Positions 8,172 through 17,712 of a DNA stretch of 64,000 nt are shown piece after piece. The notes beneath the pieces were generated by a model. The model had not been told where the DNA came from. It worked only from the letters and a program-made list of their open reading frames with translations, and ran no database searches. Within the stretch, counting starts at the first letter, position 1. Each line of letters starts with the position of its first letter. The stretch comes from DATMER01 sp963844885 (lineage in GTDB: Bacteria; Acidobacteriota; Thermoanaerobaculia; Multivoradales; UBA5704). Both the position numbers and the translations under genes were made by a program. Location of the stretch: NCBI GenBank assembly GCA_963844885.1, contig CAWJQA010000012.1, positions 930,001 to 994,000 of the forward strand, written 5' to 3'.

Positions 8172-10625
8172 CTACCAGGAAATCCGGACGTTGCCGAGGG
8201 CACGCCGGGACAGGAGATCGCCGCCGAACGACTGGTAATGCTCGTCGTCGAGGAGATTGCTCACGTCCAGGCCGAGCTCGACGTGGTCCGTAAGCCGGTA
8301 GGTGGCGCCGAGATCCACCAGGTCATAGGACGGCACCTCGCCGATGAAGATGCCGGCGGCCCAGGGGAAGCCCTCGACCCAGCGATACTTGAGCGAGGTA
8401 CCGAGACGGTCGCCGTTGTAGGAGATCCCCACCGTGTACTTGTTCTCCGGCGCGTTCGGCAGGAGCTGGTCGCCCAGGAGCTTCTCCTTCACCTTGAAGT
8501 CGAACCAGGAGTAGCTGGCGTCGACGAGCCAGCGGTCGCTGACGTAGAAGTTCAGGCCGACGTCGATGCCCTGCGTGTCCACCCGGCCGAAGTTGGCGTA
8601 CGAGGCCAGAGCCACGATCGGCTGCCCGTTCGGGCCGTTCGACAGGAGGGCGAAGAGCGACGCCGGCAGGTTGGATCGCAGCGCATTCAGGATGGCGGCC
8701 TGCACCGGCGCGGGCAGGTTCGCGGGCGGGGCATAGGCTCCGAAGTTCGGGTTCAGGCGGCCGGCGGCCGAGACGTTCGGCAGCAGGTCCGTGATGAAGT
8801 TGTCGATCTTGCTCTGGTAGTAGTCGACCGTGACGTACGCCTTCGTGCCGAAGATGCCGCTGTAGCCGATCTCGCTGCTCTTGATCTTCTCGACGTCCAG
8901 ATCCTTGTTGCCCACGGCCAGGATCGGGATGTTGGAGTAGCCGAGCGAGGTGCCGCCGAGCAACGGCTTGAGCGCGTTCTCGATCGCCGACAGGTTCAGT
9001 GAGGAGGTCGTCGAGCCGGGCAGCACCGTCTGTACCCGCAGGAAGAACTCCGAGTAGTTGGCGACCTGGAAGGCCTCGTTGTAGGTCAGGCGGAAGGTGT
9101 GGTTCGGGGTGGCCGAGAAGACCAGCGCCGCCTTCGGCGAGAACTGGGTGTCGTGCAGCGTGCTCTCGTCGACGCGCCCGGCCACGACGGCCTTGAGCTT
9201 CTCCGAGAAGTTGAACTCAAGCTGCGCGAAGGCCGCCTCCTGGTGCTCCTTGTGGTCCTCGAACATCAGGGTCTGGACGCCCTGGTTGTTGGCGGTGTCG
9301 ATGTTCTGCTCGTGGTAGGAGACGCCGCCGACCACGAAGGCCCTGTTGCCGGCGAAGCCGAAGTTACCCTGCAGCTCGCCGTGGAGGTTCGACGAGTCCT
9401 CGAACAGGCCGCCGCCCGAAGCCAGGGAGACCTGGTCCTCGGCCTTGCGCTGGTCGTAGTAGCTGAGGAAATTGAAGTGGCTGGTGTTGTAGTTCAGGCG
9501 GGTCCAGGGGCGCTTCACGTCCGTGGTCTGGACACGGCCGATGCCGGTGAGGAAGGTCGGGCCTTCCAGGCTGGCGGTGCCCCCTTCGACGGTCAGCACC
9601 GAGGCGCCTTCGCCGAAGTACTTGTCGAGGCGCAGGCCGCCGAAGCCGATCTTGACCGAGTCTTTGCGCAGCGGGACCGCCTCGCGGCGCAGGCAGTTGG
9701 TGGTGATCGTCGTGGTGCAGAATCGCGAGTACTCGACCGACTGGTTGCGCGACCGGGTGAAGTCGTCGCTCGCCAGGTAGCCGCCCATGATCTTGTAATA
9801 CCACTCGTCGGCGAAGCCGCCGGCATACCGGAAGTCGGCCCGGCGGGTGCTGAGCTCACCGCCGGTGAGCCGGAGCTGGCCGCCCTCGCTGCTGCGCGGC
9901 GCCTTGGTCGTCATGTTGAGCACGCCGTTGAAGGCGTTGGCGCCGTAGAGGGCCGCGCCCGGGCCGCGCACCAGCTCGACGCTGGACAGCTCGTCCATCG
10001 GGAAGGAGACCGCCGCCCACTCCTGCGCGCCCAGGAAGGGCACCGCCGGGTCGCGGCCGTCGATCAGCGTCAGGATGCGGCGGTTCAAGGAGCTGTTGAA
10101 GCCGCGCGTGTTGAAGTTGAAGTCGTAGAGGCCGCTCTGGGTGAAGTCCACACCCGGCGTGAACTCCAGCAGCTTCGGCACCTGGCCGGAGGAGGCCTGG
10201 CGCTCGATATCCTGCTCGGAGACCACGGTGACCGCGGCCGGAGCCTCGGTGATCCGCTCCTCCCGCCGCGACGCCGACACGACCGTGATCGTATCGGCGA
10301 AGCTCACATCCCAATTCAGGGTCTTGTCGACCGTCGCCGTCTGGCCGGCCACGACCTGGACGCCCGCCTGCCGGTCCGTGTTGTCGAGCAGGCTGAAGGT
10401 GAGGTCATAGGTGCCGGCCGGCACCCCGGAGAAGGCGAAGGACCCGGTCTCGTCGGTGAAGACGACCTGGTCGAGCTGATCGATCCGGACCGAGACGCCG
10501 TGGACGCCCGAGCCGTCCTCGCGGGTGACCCGGCCGTCGATCCTGCCCATCTCCTGAGCAGACCCGGCCCCGGCCACCAGCAGAAGCAGGGCCAGGGCGA
10601 TAAAGCAGACACGATTCCTGTACAT
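8172..10625 (-). CDS. TonB-dependent receptor with N-terminal carboxypeptidase-regulatory-like domain
   Basis: 817 residues. The signal peptide is MYRNRVCFIALALLLLVAGAG, ending at residues 23-26 (SAQE). Residues about 28-100 are a CarboxypepD_reg-like fold (GRIDGRVTREDGSGVHGVSV). The plug follows at about 115-240 (TVVSASRREERITEAPAAVT, then VELVRGPGAALYGANAFNGV), then a barrel. The C-terminus ALGNVRISW ends in Trp, as usual for barrel proteins. The ATG at 10625 has GGAGG 8 bases upstream. This architecture is the SusC/OAR-like group of large receptors common in Acidobacteriota and Bacteroidota. The ligand is not evident; the neighbouring hydrolase suggests, but does not prove, a carbohydrate. 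Confidence 0.88.
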   Translation of the reverse strand: MYRNRVCFIALALLLLVAGAGSAQEMGRIDGRVTREDGSGVHGVSVRIDQLDQVVFTDETGSFAFSGVPAGTYDLTFSLLDNTDRQAGVQVVAGQTATVDKTLNWDVSFADTITVVSASRREERITEAPAAVTVVSEQDIERQASSGQVPKLLEFTPGVDFTQSGLYDFNFNTRGFNSSLNRRILTLIDGRDPAVPFLGAQEWAAVSFPMDELSSVELVRGPGAALYGANAFNGVLNMTTKAPRSSEGGQLRLTGGELSTRRADFRYAGGFADEWYYKIMGGYLASDDFTRSRNQSVEYSRFCTTTITTNCLRREAVPLRKDSVKIGFGGLRLDKYFGEGASVLTVEGGTASLEGPTFLTGIGRVQTTDVKRPWTRLNYNTSHFNFLSYYDQRKAEDQVSLASGGGLFEDSSNLHGELQGNFGFAGNRAFVVGGVSYHEQNIDTANNQGVQTLMFEDHKEHQEAAFAQLEFNFSEKLKAVVAGRVDESTLHDTQFSPKAALVFSATPNHTFRLTYNEAFQVANYSEFFLRVQTVLPGSTTSSLNLSAIENALKPLLGGTSLGYSNIPILAVGNKDLDVEKIKSSEIGYSGIFGTKAYVTVDYYQSKIDNFITDLLPNVSAAGRLNPNFGAYAPPANLPAPVQAAILNALRSNLPASLFALLSNGPNGQPIVALASYANFGRVDTQGIDVGLNFYVSDRWLVDASYSWFDFKVKEKLLGDQLLPNAPENKYTVGISYNGDRLGTSLKYRWVEGFPWAAGIFIGEVPSYDLVDLGATYRLTDHVELGLDVSNLLDDEHYQSFGGDLLSRRALGNVRISW

Positions 10626-10830
10626 ACGGTGAACCTCCGCGAAAGCAAATGAGGCTGGGTGGCACCGAGCCGGCGACCCGCCCGCGAAATACTTGAAAAC
10701 CAAGACCTGGAGCGGGGATTTTATGACAGGCGGCTCAAGGAAGACAAGCCGAGCCGATTTGACCTCACGGGTCGGAGGCGGTAACCTCCCCGCGCTTCCC
10801 GCGCGCCGCGCGCCTTCTGGAGGAAATCCT

Positions 10831-11898
10831 GTGCAACTCGGTATTCTCGGTCTCCCCAAGTCGGGAAAGACGACGCTCTTCAACACCCTGACGGCCTCTC
10901 ACCAGGCCACGGACAAGTACTCCTCGTCCAGCCAGACGAACCTCGGCACGGCCACGGTGCGCGACACGCGCCTCGAAAAGCTCCGGGACCTGTTCCACCC
11001 GAAGCGCTACGTTCCGGCTTCGGTGCAGTACATGGACATCCCGGGGATCAAGCGGGGCGAGAGCGCCGAAAGCCTGGACCTCGCGAAGCTCAAGACGGTG
11101 GACGCCCTGGTCCACGTCGTGCGCGCCTTCGAGGATCCCGAGATCCTCCATCCGGAAGGGAGCCTCGATCCGGCCCGCGACATCGCCATGCTCGACCTGG
11201 AGCTGATCCTCGCCGACCACGACATCGTCGAACGCCGGCTGGACCGCCTGGAGAAGGCGACCAAGCGCGGGCTCAACCCGGAGGAGCAGCGGGAGCGGGC
11301 GCTGCTGGCGGACGTCATCCTCCCCGCCCTGGAGAAGGAGACGCCGCTGCGGGAGGTCACGCTGGAGCCCGACGACGAGCGCCGCCTGCGCGGCTTCCAG
11401 CTCCTCTCGGCCAAGCCGATGCTGATCGTGATCAACGTCGGCGAGGACCGGGCCGGCGCGAGCGTCGCCGACCTCGGGATCGAGCTGCGGCCGGCGGTGT
11501 CGGCCGTCGTCGTCAGCGCTCCGATCGAGCAGGAGATCAGCGCGCTCCCGCCCGAGGAGCAGAAGGAGTTCCTCGCCGACCTCGGGCTCTCCGAGCCGAG
11601 CCTCGACCGGGTGAACCGGGCGAGCTACGAGCTGCTCGGGCTGATCGCGTTCTTCACGGTCGGCGAGGACGAGGTGCGCGCCTGGACGGTCCGCCGCGGC
11701 GCCCGCGCCCGGGAGGCGGCGGGGACCATCCACTCGGACATCGAGCGCGGTTTCATCCGTGCCGAGATCGTCCACTGGGACGACCTCGTGCGTCTCAAGA
11801 CGATGGCGGCCTGCCGCGAGGCCGCCCTGCTGCGCCTGGAAGGAAAGGACTACGTCGTCCAGGACGGCGACGTAGCCCATTTCCGGTTCAACGTGTAG
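10831..11898 (+). CDS. ychF: Redox-regulated ATPase YchF (Obg family)
   Basis: 355 residues. The P-loop is GLPKSGKTTLFNTL at residues 7-20, G3 is MDIPGIKRGES, and the NKxD position is replaced by NVGED, which in YchF gives ATP rather than GTP preference. The C-terminal TGS-like domain contains TVGEDEVRAWTVRRG and DYVVQDGDVAHFRFNV, the YchF ending. GTG at 10831 was chosen because GGAGGAAAT lies 6 bases upstream and the protein then starts exactly at the family N-terminus. It associates with ribosomes and stress responses. Monocistronic, with a palindromic terminator at its stop codon. Confidence 0.95.
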   Translation: MQLGILGLPKSGKTTLFNTLTASHQATDKYSSSSQTNLGTATVRDTRLEKLRDLFHPKRYVPASVQYMDIPGIKRGESAESLDLAKLKTVDALVHVVRAFEDPEILHPEGSLDPARDIAMLDLELILADHDIVERRLDRLEKATKRGLNPEEQRERALLADVILPALEKETPLREVTLEPDDERRLRGFQLLSAKPMLIVINVGEDRAGASVADLGIELRPAVSAVVVSAPIEQEISALPPEEQKEFLADLGLSEPSLDRVNRASYELLGLIAFFTVGEDEVRAWTVRRGARAREAAGTIHSDIERGFIRAEIVHWDDLVRLKTMAACREAALLRLEGKDYVVQDGDVAHFRFNV

Positions 11899-11920
11899 GG
11901 GCGCGGCATGCCGCGCCCCT
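11897..11920 (+). terminator. Perfect 24-bp palindrome overlapping the ychF stop codon
   Basis: The 12-base arm AGGGGCGCGGCA and its exact complement form a perfect palindrome whose first two bases are the AG of the ychF TAG stop. It sits between convergent genes (ychF and the TPR gene ending at 11934) and could terminate both. No T tract follows on either side. Confidence 0.55.
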
Positions 11921-11933
11921 ATGGGAACAACTT

Positions 11934-12956
11934 TCACCCCCGCGCGTCGCGCTGGCTGTCCGGCACGACCTTGATGTCGAGCCGGCCCGAGCTGGGCGAG
12001 CCGGGGCGGTAGTAGACCCCGCCCGGCGGCGGCGTGACGACCTGGCCGGGCTGGCCCGGCCGCATGTGGGGAGAGGTGGGGTCCATCGGCTGCGGCACGC
12101 TGTTCGGCTCCGGGCGCTCCCACTGCCGGAACCCCGTGTCCGCGGGCTGCTGCTGGCGCACCGAGCCGCGGCCCATGCGGGAGCCGCCCTGGGGAAGCGT
12201 CTGGCCGGTCGGCCGGCCGCGCAGGTCGTCCGGCCGCAGCACGGTACCGCCCTGCTGGGCCGCCCCCCCCGGTTGGCCCGGCTGGCCCATCTGGTCCGGG
12301 GTTCCCTCCGCCACCGCCGTGTCGTCCTGGGCCTTGGCCGGCACCAGGATCTTGGCGATCCGGCCGGGCTCGTCGAACGCCTGCGGCACCTGCTGCGGCA
12401 GGCTGCTCTCGCCGTAGGCCCGGATCATCGCCTGCGTCACCAGCTTGTTCTCGACGATGTGGGGGTTGACCTCCTTGAACGCGAGCTGCGGGTCGAGGGC
12501 GAACGCCCGGGCGTAGCACGCGACGGCCTTCGACTCCTGATTCCAGCTTTCGTACAAGGTACCGAGCTGGTAGTGAGCCCAGGCGTGGTCGGGCTGCAGC
12601 GCCACCACCTTCTTGTACAGGCTCAGGGCCTCGCGCCGCTCGCCGTGCCGCTGCTGCAGCAGGGCGAGGTTGAACAGCGCGGTGACCTTGTTCGGGTCGA
12701 GCTCGAGCGCCTTGCGGTAGGCCTCCTCGGCCTGCTCCGGCTGGTCGGCGAGCAGGAGAAGGTTGCCGAGGTCGTTGAGCGCGGCGGGATCCTGGGGGTG
12801 GTCGGTGACGAGCCGCCGCTGCGACTCGAGGGCCTTGTTGAGGTTGGGCGGCACCGCCGCGACCGCGGTGATCGCCGCGCCCGCCGACACCACGGCAAGC
12901 GCGGCGATCAGGGCCTTGGCAGCCGTGGGAAGGGAACGAATCCGTCTACGCACCAT
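11934..12956 (-). CDS. Membrane-anchored TPR protein
   Basis: 340 residues. A basic N-terminus (MVRRRIRSLPTAAK) leads into one membrane segment at about 15-34. Three TPR units occupy about 45-155 (ALNDLGNLLLLADQPEQAEE, ALFNLALLQQRHGERREALS, AHYQLGTLYESWNQESKAVA). The rest is a low-complexity Gly/Pro/Gln-rich tail ending in a short conserved-looking segment (RLDIKVVPDSQRD). It is probably a periplasmic scaffold. The ATG at 12956 has AAGGAG 6 bases upstream. It is 21 bases after the MXAN_5187-like gene, so the two are likely cotranscribed. Confidence 0.78.
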   Translation of the reverse strand: MVRRRIRSLPTAAKALIAALAVVSAGAAITAVAAVPPNLNKALESQRRLVTDHPQDPAALNDLGNLLLLADQPEQAEEAYRKALELDPNKVTALFNLALLQQRHGERREALSLYKKVVALQPDHAWAHYQLGTLYESWNQESKAVACYARAFALDPQLAFKEVNPHIVENKLVTQAMIRAYGESSLPQQVPQAFDEPGRIAKILVPAKAQDDTAVAEGTPDQMGQPGQPGGAAQQGGTVLRPDDLRGRPTGQTLPQGGSRMGRGSVRQQQPADTGFRQWERPEPNSVPQPMDPTSPHMRPGQPGQVVTPPPGGVYYRPGSPSSGRLDIKVVPDSQRDARG

Positions 12957-12977
12957 GATCTCCTTCTGAACGGCGCT

Positions 12978-13650
12978 CTACGACCCCTGTCGGGTCGGGA
13001 CCGGCCGTGCTTTGAGCTTGAGCTTGCCATCCTCTTCGGCCACCCGGAACTGCACGTCGGTGCAGCCGGTCTTCTCGCGGATCGCCGCGGTCTGGCGCTT
13101 CAGGTAGGTCTGGAAGCTGTCGAGGTCGAACTTGGGGCCGTCCCCGGCTCCGGCGGAAAGCCCGTGGTAGAGGGCCTCGGCCGCCTCCGGGTCGATCTCG
13201 GACCCGAAGGAGATGCCGCCGCGGGGGTCGAAGCGCTGCTTCTCCACGAAGGCGAAGACTTTGTGCGGACCGTGCCGCCCCTCCTCGATGTCCCGGACCC
13301 GGCGGTTGAACAGCTCGTTGTAGCTGTTGAACCGCGCCTCCAGGTCGCCGAGGCGGAAGGAGTCCACCGCCGAGGGCATGTTGACGTTGCGCAGGTTGCG
13401 GAGCTGCGCCTGGACACGGGTGCGCTGCTCTTCCGGCGGCAGCGGGAGCCCGCCGTTGAAGAAGCGCTCGAAAGTCGATCTGGAGCTGCCGGATGTCGCG
13501 GGCGAGCTGGTCGAGCGCGTCCCCCATGCCCGGTGCCGGCCGCCGCCCCTGAACGGCGGCAGCAGCCTGCCCCGCCTTGGGGGCGGTGTTGGCAGCATGG
13601 GCGGCATTCGCGGGATAGCCACCGGGCCGGACGGGTCGCTTGGGGTCCAC
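12978..13650 (-). CDS. MXAN_5187 C-terminal-like protein (one-base frameshift)
   Basis: About 223 residues once one base is removed near 13475. The N-terminal half is read from a GTG at 13650 (DPKRPVRPGGYPANAAH, then GDALDQLARDIRQLQIDF). After the break the other frame continues ERFFNGGLPLPPEEQR, NVNMPSAVDSFRLGDLEARF and ends ARPVPTRQGS. The join falls in a TTT run, where TT restores DFERFF. This alpha-helical block is known from myxobacterial MXAN_5187-type proteins and has no assigned reaction. The GTG has AGGAG 6 bases upstream. The start is only 12 bases from the divergent selA start. Confidence 0.65.
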
Positions 13651-13662
13651 GGATCTCCTACA

Positions 13663-15086
13663 ATGCTCTCGATCGAAATGGGAACCGATTCTCCAATCAC
13701 CTTCGACACCCGCCGCGGCATCCCGGCCCTGGACCGGCTGCTCAGCCACCCGGCGGTCGCGAATCTCATCCCATTATACGGACGAGATCCCGTGCGGGTC
13801 CAAGCCCGCCGCGAGGTGGACGGTCTGCGCAGCCGCCTGGCCGGCGAGCCGGGCCTCTCCGCCGAGGAGATCGAGGAGGCCGTCGCCGCTCTTCCCGGCC
13901 GCATCGCCGGGCGCGTCCGGTCCATCCTGGGCGACTCGCTGACCCGGGTGCTGAACGCGACCGGCATCTTCCTCCACACGAACCTCGGCCGCGCTCCGCT
14001 CCCCCGCTCCGTGGCCCGCGGCCTGCCGCCGCTGCTGGACGCCTACTGCGACCTCGAATTCGACACCGGAACCGGCAGACGGGGCGAGCGCAACCGCCGC
14101 GCCGAAAGCCTCCTCACCGGCCTGACCGGCGCCGGAGGGGCGCTGGTCGTCAACAACAACGCCGCCGCCCTGGTGCTGGCGCTGGCCGCCCACGCCGCCG
14201 GCCGGGAGGTGATCGTCTCCCGTGGCGAGCTGGTGGAGATCGGCGGCTCGTTCCGCATCCCCGAGATCCTCGCCGCGGCCGGCGCCCGGCTGGTCGAGGT
14301 GGGAGCCACCAACCGCACCCGCCTCGACGACTACCGCAAGGCCATCGGACCGCAGACGGCCTTCCTCCTCAAGGTGCTTCCCGAGCAACTTCCGGATGTC
14401 GGGCTTCGTGGCTTCGGTGGACCCGCGGGATCTCGCGGAGCTCGGCCGTGAAGCCGGCATCCCGGTGCTCGTGGACGAGGGCAGCGGTCTCCTCCGCCGC
14501 CGTCTTCTTCATGGTCAAACGGCGCCGCAGCTCGCCGGCCACCCGTCGATGGCAGAGCTGATCGAAGCCGGCTGCGACCTCGTCTGCGGCAGCGGCGACA
14601 AGCTCCTGGGCGGGCCGCAGGCCGGGCATCCTGATCGGCCGCGCCCCCCTGGTCGCCGCCTGCCGCCGGCATCCGCTCTACCGCGCGCTGCGGCCCGACC
14701 GCATGACCTTCGCGGCGCTCGAAGGCGTCCTCCGCCTCCACCGCGCCGGCCACCCTTTGCCGCTGGACCGCCTGTGGCCGGACCCGGAGGAGCACCGCGC
14801 TCGACTGGAGAGCGCCCTGGCCGCGCTGGGCATCGGAGACATCGTGCCGGCCGACGCCTTCCTCGGAGGCGGCTCGGCTCCCGAGGAGACGGTGCCCGGC
14901 GAAGCGCTGGCCCTGCCGGGCGACGACGCCCTCCTCGCCCGCCTGCGCCAGAGCGAGCCGCCCGACCCGCCGGTCATTGGTTATCTCCGGCAAGGCCGGC
15001 TCCTCCTCGACCTCCGGACCGTGGATCCGGAGGACGATCCCCTCCTGATCGCCGCCGTCCGGCGCGCTCTCTCCGAAGGATCCTGA
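13663..15086 (+). CDS. selA: L-seryl-tRNA(Sec) selenium transferase, two one-base frameshifts
   Basis: About 473 residues after correction. SelA is a PLP enzyme that converts Ser-tRNA(Sec) to Sec-tRNA(Sec) with selenophosphate. Visible blocks: LSHPAVANLIPLYGRDPV at the N-terminus, RVLNATGIFLHTNLGRAPL, ALVVNNNAAALVL, EVIVSRGELVEIGGSFRIP, then after the first break SNFRMSGFVASV, and SGDKLLGGPQAG with the PLP-binding Lys. After the second break come MTFAALEGVLRLH and GRLLLDLRTVDPEDD. Breaks are at about 14383 (extra C in CCC) and 14625 (extra G in GGG). No selB or tRNA-Sec lies in this window. The ATG lacks an obvious SD; ATG at 13678 is an alternative. Confidence 0.88.
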
Positions 15087-15089
15087 GCC

Positions 15090-16397
15090 ATGCCCACAGG
15101 CCGCATCCTGATCGTCGAGGACCGCGACTCCCTCCGGCGCATGCTGGAGCGCGCCCTCTCCCAGGAGGGCTACGAGGTCGCCGCGGCGGCCGACGGCCTG
15201 GCCGGCATCCGGCTCGTCGAAGAGCGCGGCTTCGACCTCGTGCTCACCGATCTCAAGCTGCCCGACGCCTCCGGCCTGGAGGTTCTCGCGGCGAGCCGGC
15301 GCGCCCAGCCGGGGACGCCGGTGGTGGTCCTGACCGGCTTCGGCACCGTCGGCACGGCGGTCGAAGCCATGAAGCTCGGCGCCTACGACTTCCGGGAGAA
15401 GCCGGTGGAGATCGACGACCTCTCCCGTCTCATCGAGCAGGCGATCGGCGAGCGCGACGAGGCCGCCGTCTTCCACGCGCCCGGCGCGCCGCCGATCGTC
15501 GGCCGGCACCCCCGGCTGCGCGCCGCGATCCGCCTCCTCCAGAAGGTGGCGCCGATGGAAAGCACCGTCCTGCTGACCGGCGAGAGCGGCACCGGCAAAG
15601 AGCTCTTCGCCCGCGCGCTCCACGCCCTGTCGCCGCGCAAGGACGGCCCTTTCGTCGCCCTCAACTGCGCGGCGATCCCCGAGCCGCTCCTCGAAAACGA
15701 GCTGTTCGGCCATGAGAAAGGAGCGTTCACCGGCGCGGACCGCCGCCAGCCCGGCCGCTTCGAGATGGCCGAGCGCGGCACCCTGATGCTCGACGAGATC
15801 GGCGAGCTGCCGCTGGCCGTCCAGGGCAAGGTGCTGCGAGTGCTGGAAGAGAGAACCTACGAGCGGGTCGGCGGCGGCAGGACGATGAAAGCGGACGCGC
15901 GCCTCGTCGCGGCCACCAACCGCGACCTGGAGGCCATGGTCGGAGAGGGAACCTTCCGGCCGGACCTCTTCTTCCGTCTGAACGTCTTTCCGATCGAGCT
16001 GCCGCCCCTGCGGGAGCGGGCGAGCGACATCCCGCTGATCGCCCGCCACCTGCTCGGCGAAATCGCCCGCCGCCATCGCCTGGAGCCGCCGCGCCTGGAC
16101 GGCGAAGCGGAAGAGATGCTCGCCGAGCAGCCCTGGCCGGGCAATGTCCGGGAGCTGGCGAACGCCCTGGAGCGGGCGGTGATCCTGTCCGAAGGGCCGG
16201 CGCTGCGCGCCGCCGACCTCCGGCCGCTCCTGCACCCGCTCGCTCCGGCCGGCGACCGCGACCGTGTGCGCCAGGCTCTCATCGAAGCCGGCGGCGACAA
16301 AAAACAGGCCGCCGGCCTTCTCGGGATGAGCTACCGGACCCTCCAGCGCAAGGTCAAGGAATACGACCTGGAGGGAGTGCCGCGGCACCGGAGCTAG
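15090..16397 (+). CDS. Sigma-54-dependent response regulator (NtrC family)
   Basis: 435 residues and intact. The receiver domain (1-120) has acidic pocket ED at 10-11, phosphoacceptor Asp54 in LTDLKLPD and Lys in REKPVEI. The AAA+ domain (about 138-365) has Walker A GESGTGKE, the sigma-54 contact loop GAFTGA, Walker B LMLDEIGELPL and the arginine finger region FRPDLFFRLNVFP. A Fis-type HTH (DKKQAAGLLGMSYRTLQRKV) ends it. It should activate RpoN promoters after phosphorylation. It starts 3 bases after selA, so the two are cotranscribed, although no sensor kinase is nearby. Targets are unknown. Confidence 0.93.
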   Translation: MPTGRILIVEDRDSLRRMLERALSQEGYEVAAAADGLAGIRLVEERGFDLVLTDLKLPDASGLEVLAASRRAQPGTPVVVLTGFGTVGTAVEAMKLGAYDFREKPVEIDDLSRLIEQAIGERDEAAVFHAPGAPPIVGRHPRLRAAIRLLQKVAPMESTVLLTGESGTGKELFARALHALSPRKDGPFVALNCAAIPEPLLENELFGHEKGAFTGADRRQPGRFEMAERGTLMLDEIGELPLAVQGKVLRVLEERTYERVGGGRTMKADARLVAATNRDLEAMVGEGTFRPDLFFRLNVFPIELPPLRERASDIPLIARHLLGEIARRHRLEPPRLDGEAEEMLAEQPWPGNVRELANALERAVILSEGPALRAADLRPLLHPLAPAGDRDRVRQALIEAGGDKKQAAGLLGMSYRTLQRKVKEYDLEGVPRHRS

Positions 16398-16456
16398 CGG
16401 GCGGCCTGGGACGCACCCCCAGGAACGGCATTTCGGGTAGGGCCGTGAGGGTGTAG

Positions 16457-16485
16457 TTGACCAAACAGCAGTGCAGTGCTAGTCT
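16457..16485 (+). promoter_or_regulatory. Possible sigma-70 promoter for the propeller/Cys-rich operon
   Basis: TTGACC at 16457-16462 and TAGTCT at 16480-16485 are separated by 17 bases. The start codon follows 33 bases later. The -35 is strong and the -10 weak; this stretch is AT-richer than its surroundings. Confidence 0.4.
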
Positions 16486-16517
16486 TATTAGAGCGGGTTC
16501 TATTTAAGGGGGTCCAT

Positions 16518-17699
16518 ATGAGTTGGCGGGGAAATACTTCGCTGCTGCGCCGGGCGCTTCTCGGGTTGTCGCTGATGCTTGCCGCGGGAGTCCTGATGTC
16601 CATAGTAGACCTCGTCCGGCCCGCGATGGCAGCCTCCTCAGCGCAGCCATCGCTGCGTTTCGTGGCAACCTACCCCGTGCCAGGGGATCCTTCACCTGCA
16701 ACGGATGTCCGCTGGGCCAGCGATGAAGCCGTTTATCTTTCCCGTTTTCACGACGGTGTCGTCGAGGTCACTCTGCAGCCGGGCTCGCCTCTGCGCAGGC
16801 AATGGGTGCCGGACCGGGAGACCTTCGGCCGCTTCCTGAGCTTCACCCGTCTCGCGGTTTCCAGCACCTATCTTGCTACCGCGTCGCACGTCCATGACCT
16901 GACCTGGCGTGTCGTTGCGAAGCCCCAGCCGGGCCAGATGGTCGATTTCAACCGTAGGGACATCAACGTCATCGAAGATATCGATCTCGACGGTGACAGA
17001 CTTCTGGTATTGGGGATACTGCCTGCTGATGAAGCGGCTCAGATCGTTCCTGAGGGAATCGCCTGGATTGGGAGCCTCTCGGCAAAGTTGGCCGACCTGA
17101 GGCCCCTGCTTCGTGATTCCTCCGGGCCTTCCGCTCCGCGCTTCAACGCCTGTGCGCTGTTCGGCTTGGGAGGCGTTCGCTTTTTGCCCGGGGGCTCTTT
17201 CGTGATCGTGCCCGGCTTTCAGCCGGGTGCCAATCTCTATACAGCCGAGGGTGCGCCGCTCCGTTCCTGGACCCAAAAGGAGACAGGGCTTGATACCGAT
17301 TGTGCGGACATCAGTCCCGAGGAGAGCGGGCGGCTCCACACCCGGCCTGAAGAGCTGGTCACATGGCTCAACAAGCATCGGGTGCTGGATGACATTCTCC
17401 CTCTCCCAAATGGACCGGGCCTGCTTGTGCGCACCTTCGGTGCTGACGCCAGAGTACATTGGGAGCTGCGCGTCCTCAGACCGTCGGGGGTTGTAACCTA
17501 CGGGGTGCCGCTGGTCGGCGAGCGGCCGACAGACCGGCTCCACGGGGATGTGAGAGACGGCCGGATCGTCCTCCTTCTTTCCGAACATACAATCCGGAAG
17601 GAGACCCAGCATAGCCTGAGCACACTCTTCGTCGCCGAGCTCCCTCAGGAATTGGGCCCATCGCAGCGGCGGCCGGTGCCGCCGTCCGCTTCCTATTAA
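16518..17699 (+). CDS. Secreted, probably beta-propeller protein of unknown function
   Basis: 393 residues. After MSWRGNTSLLRRALLGL comes a hydrophobic segment and a likely signal-peptide end at MAASSA (about residue 38). The mature part has repeated strand-turn motifs such as ATDVRWASDEAVYLSRF, DIDLDGDRLLVLG, GVRFLPGGSFVIVPGF and DDILPLPNGPGLLVRTF, the pattern of six-bladed propellers. I cannot assign ligand-binding or catalytic residues. ATG at 16518 was chosen over an earlier in-frame ATG because of AAGGGGG just upstream. It is followed after 13 bases by a Cys-rich mini-protein gene. Base composition is lower in GC than the flanking core genes. Confidence 0.72.
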   Translation: MSWRGNTSLLRRALLGLSLMLAAGVLMSIVDLVRPAMAASSAQPSLRFVATYPVPGDPSPATDVRWASDEAVYLSRFHDGVVEVTLQPGSPLRRQWVPDRETFGRFLSFTRLAVSSTYLATASHVHDLTWRVVAKPQPGQMVDFNRRDINVIEDIDLDGDRLLVLGILPADEAAQIVPEGIAWIGSLSAKLADLRPLLRDSSGPSAPRFNACALFGLGGVRFLPGGSFVIVPGFQPGANLYTAEGAPLRSWTQKETGLDTDCADISPEESGRLHTRPEELVTWLNKHRVLDDILPLPNGPGLLVRTFGADARVHWELRVLRPSGVVTYGVPLVGERPTDRLHGDVRDGRIVLLLSEHTIRKETQHSLSTLFVAELPQELGPSQRRPVPPSASY

Positions 17700-17712
17700 T
17701 AGGAGAATAGCA

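Noticed and set aside
8238..10652. Long plus-strand frames opposite the TonB receptor
   Set aside because: Antisense to a gene with clear signal peptide, plug and barrel; composition is typical of GC-rich shadows.
13663..15086. selA as a decayed pseudogene
   Set aside because: Only two homopolymer indels, all catalytic motifs intact, and length returns exactly to the family value.
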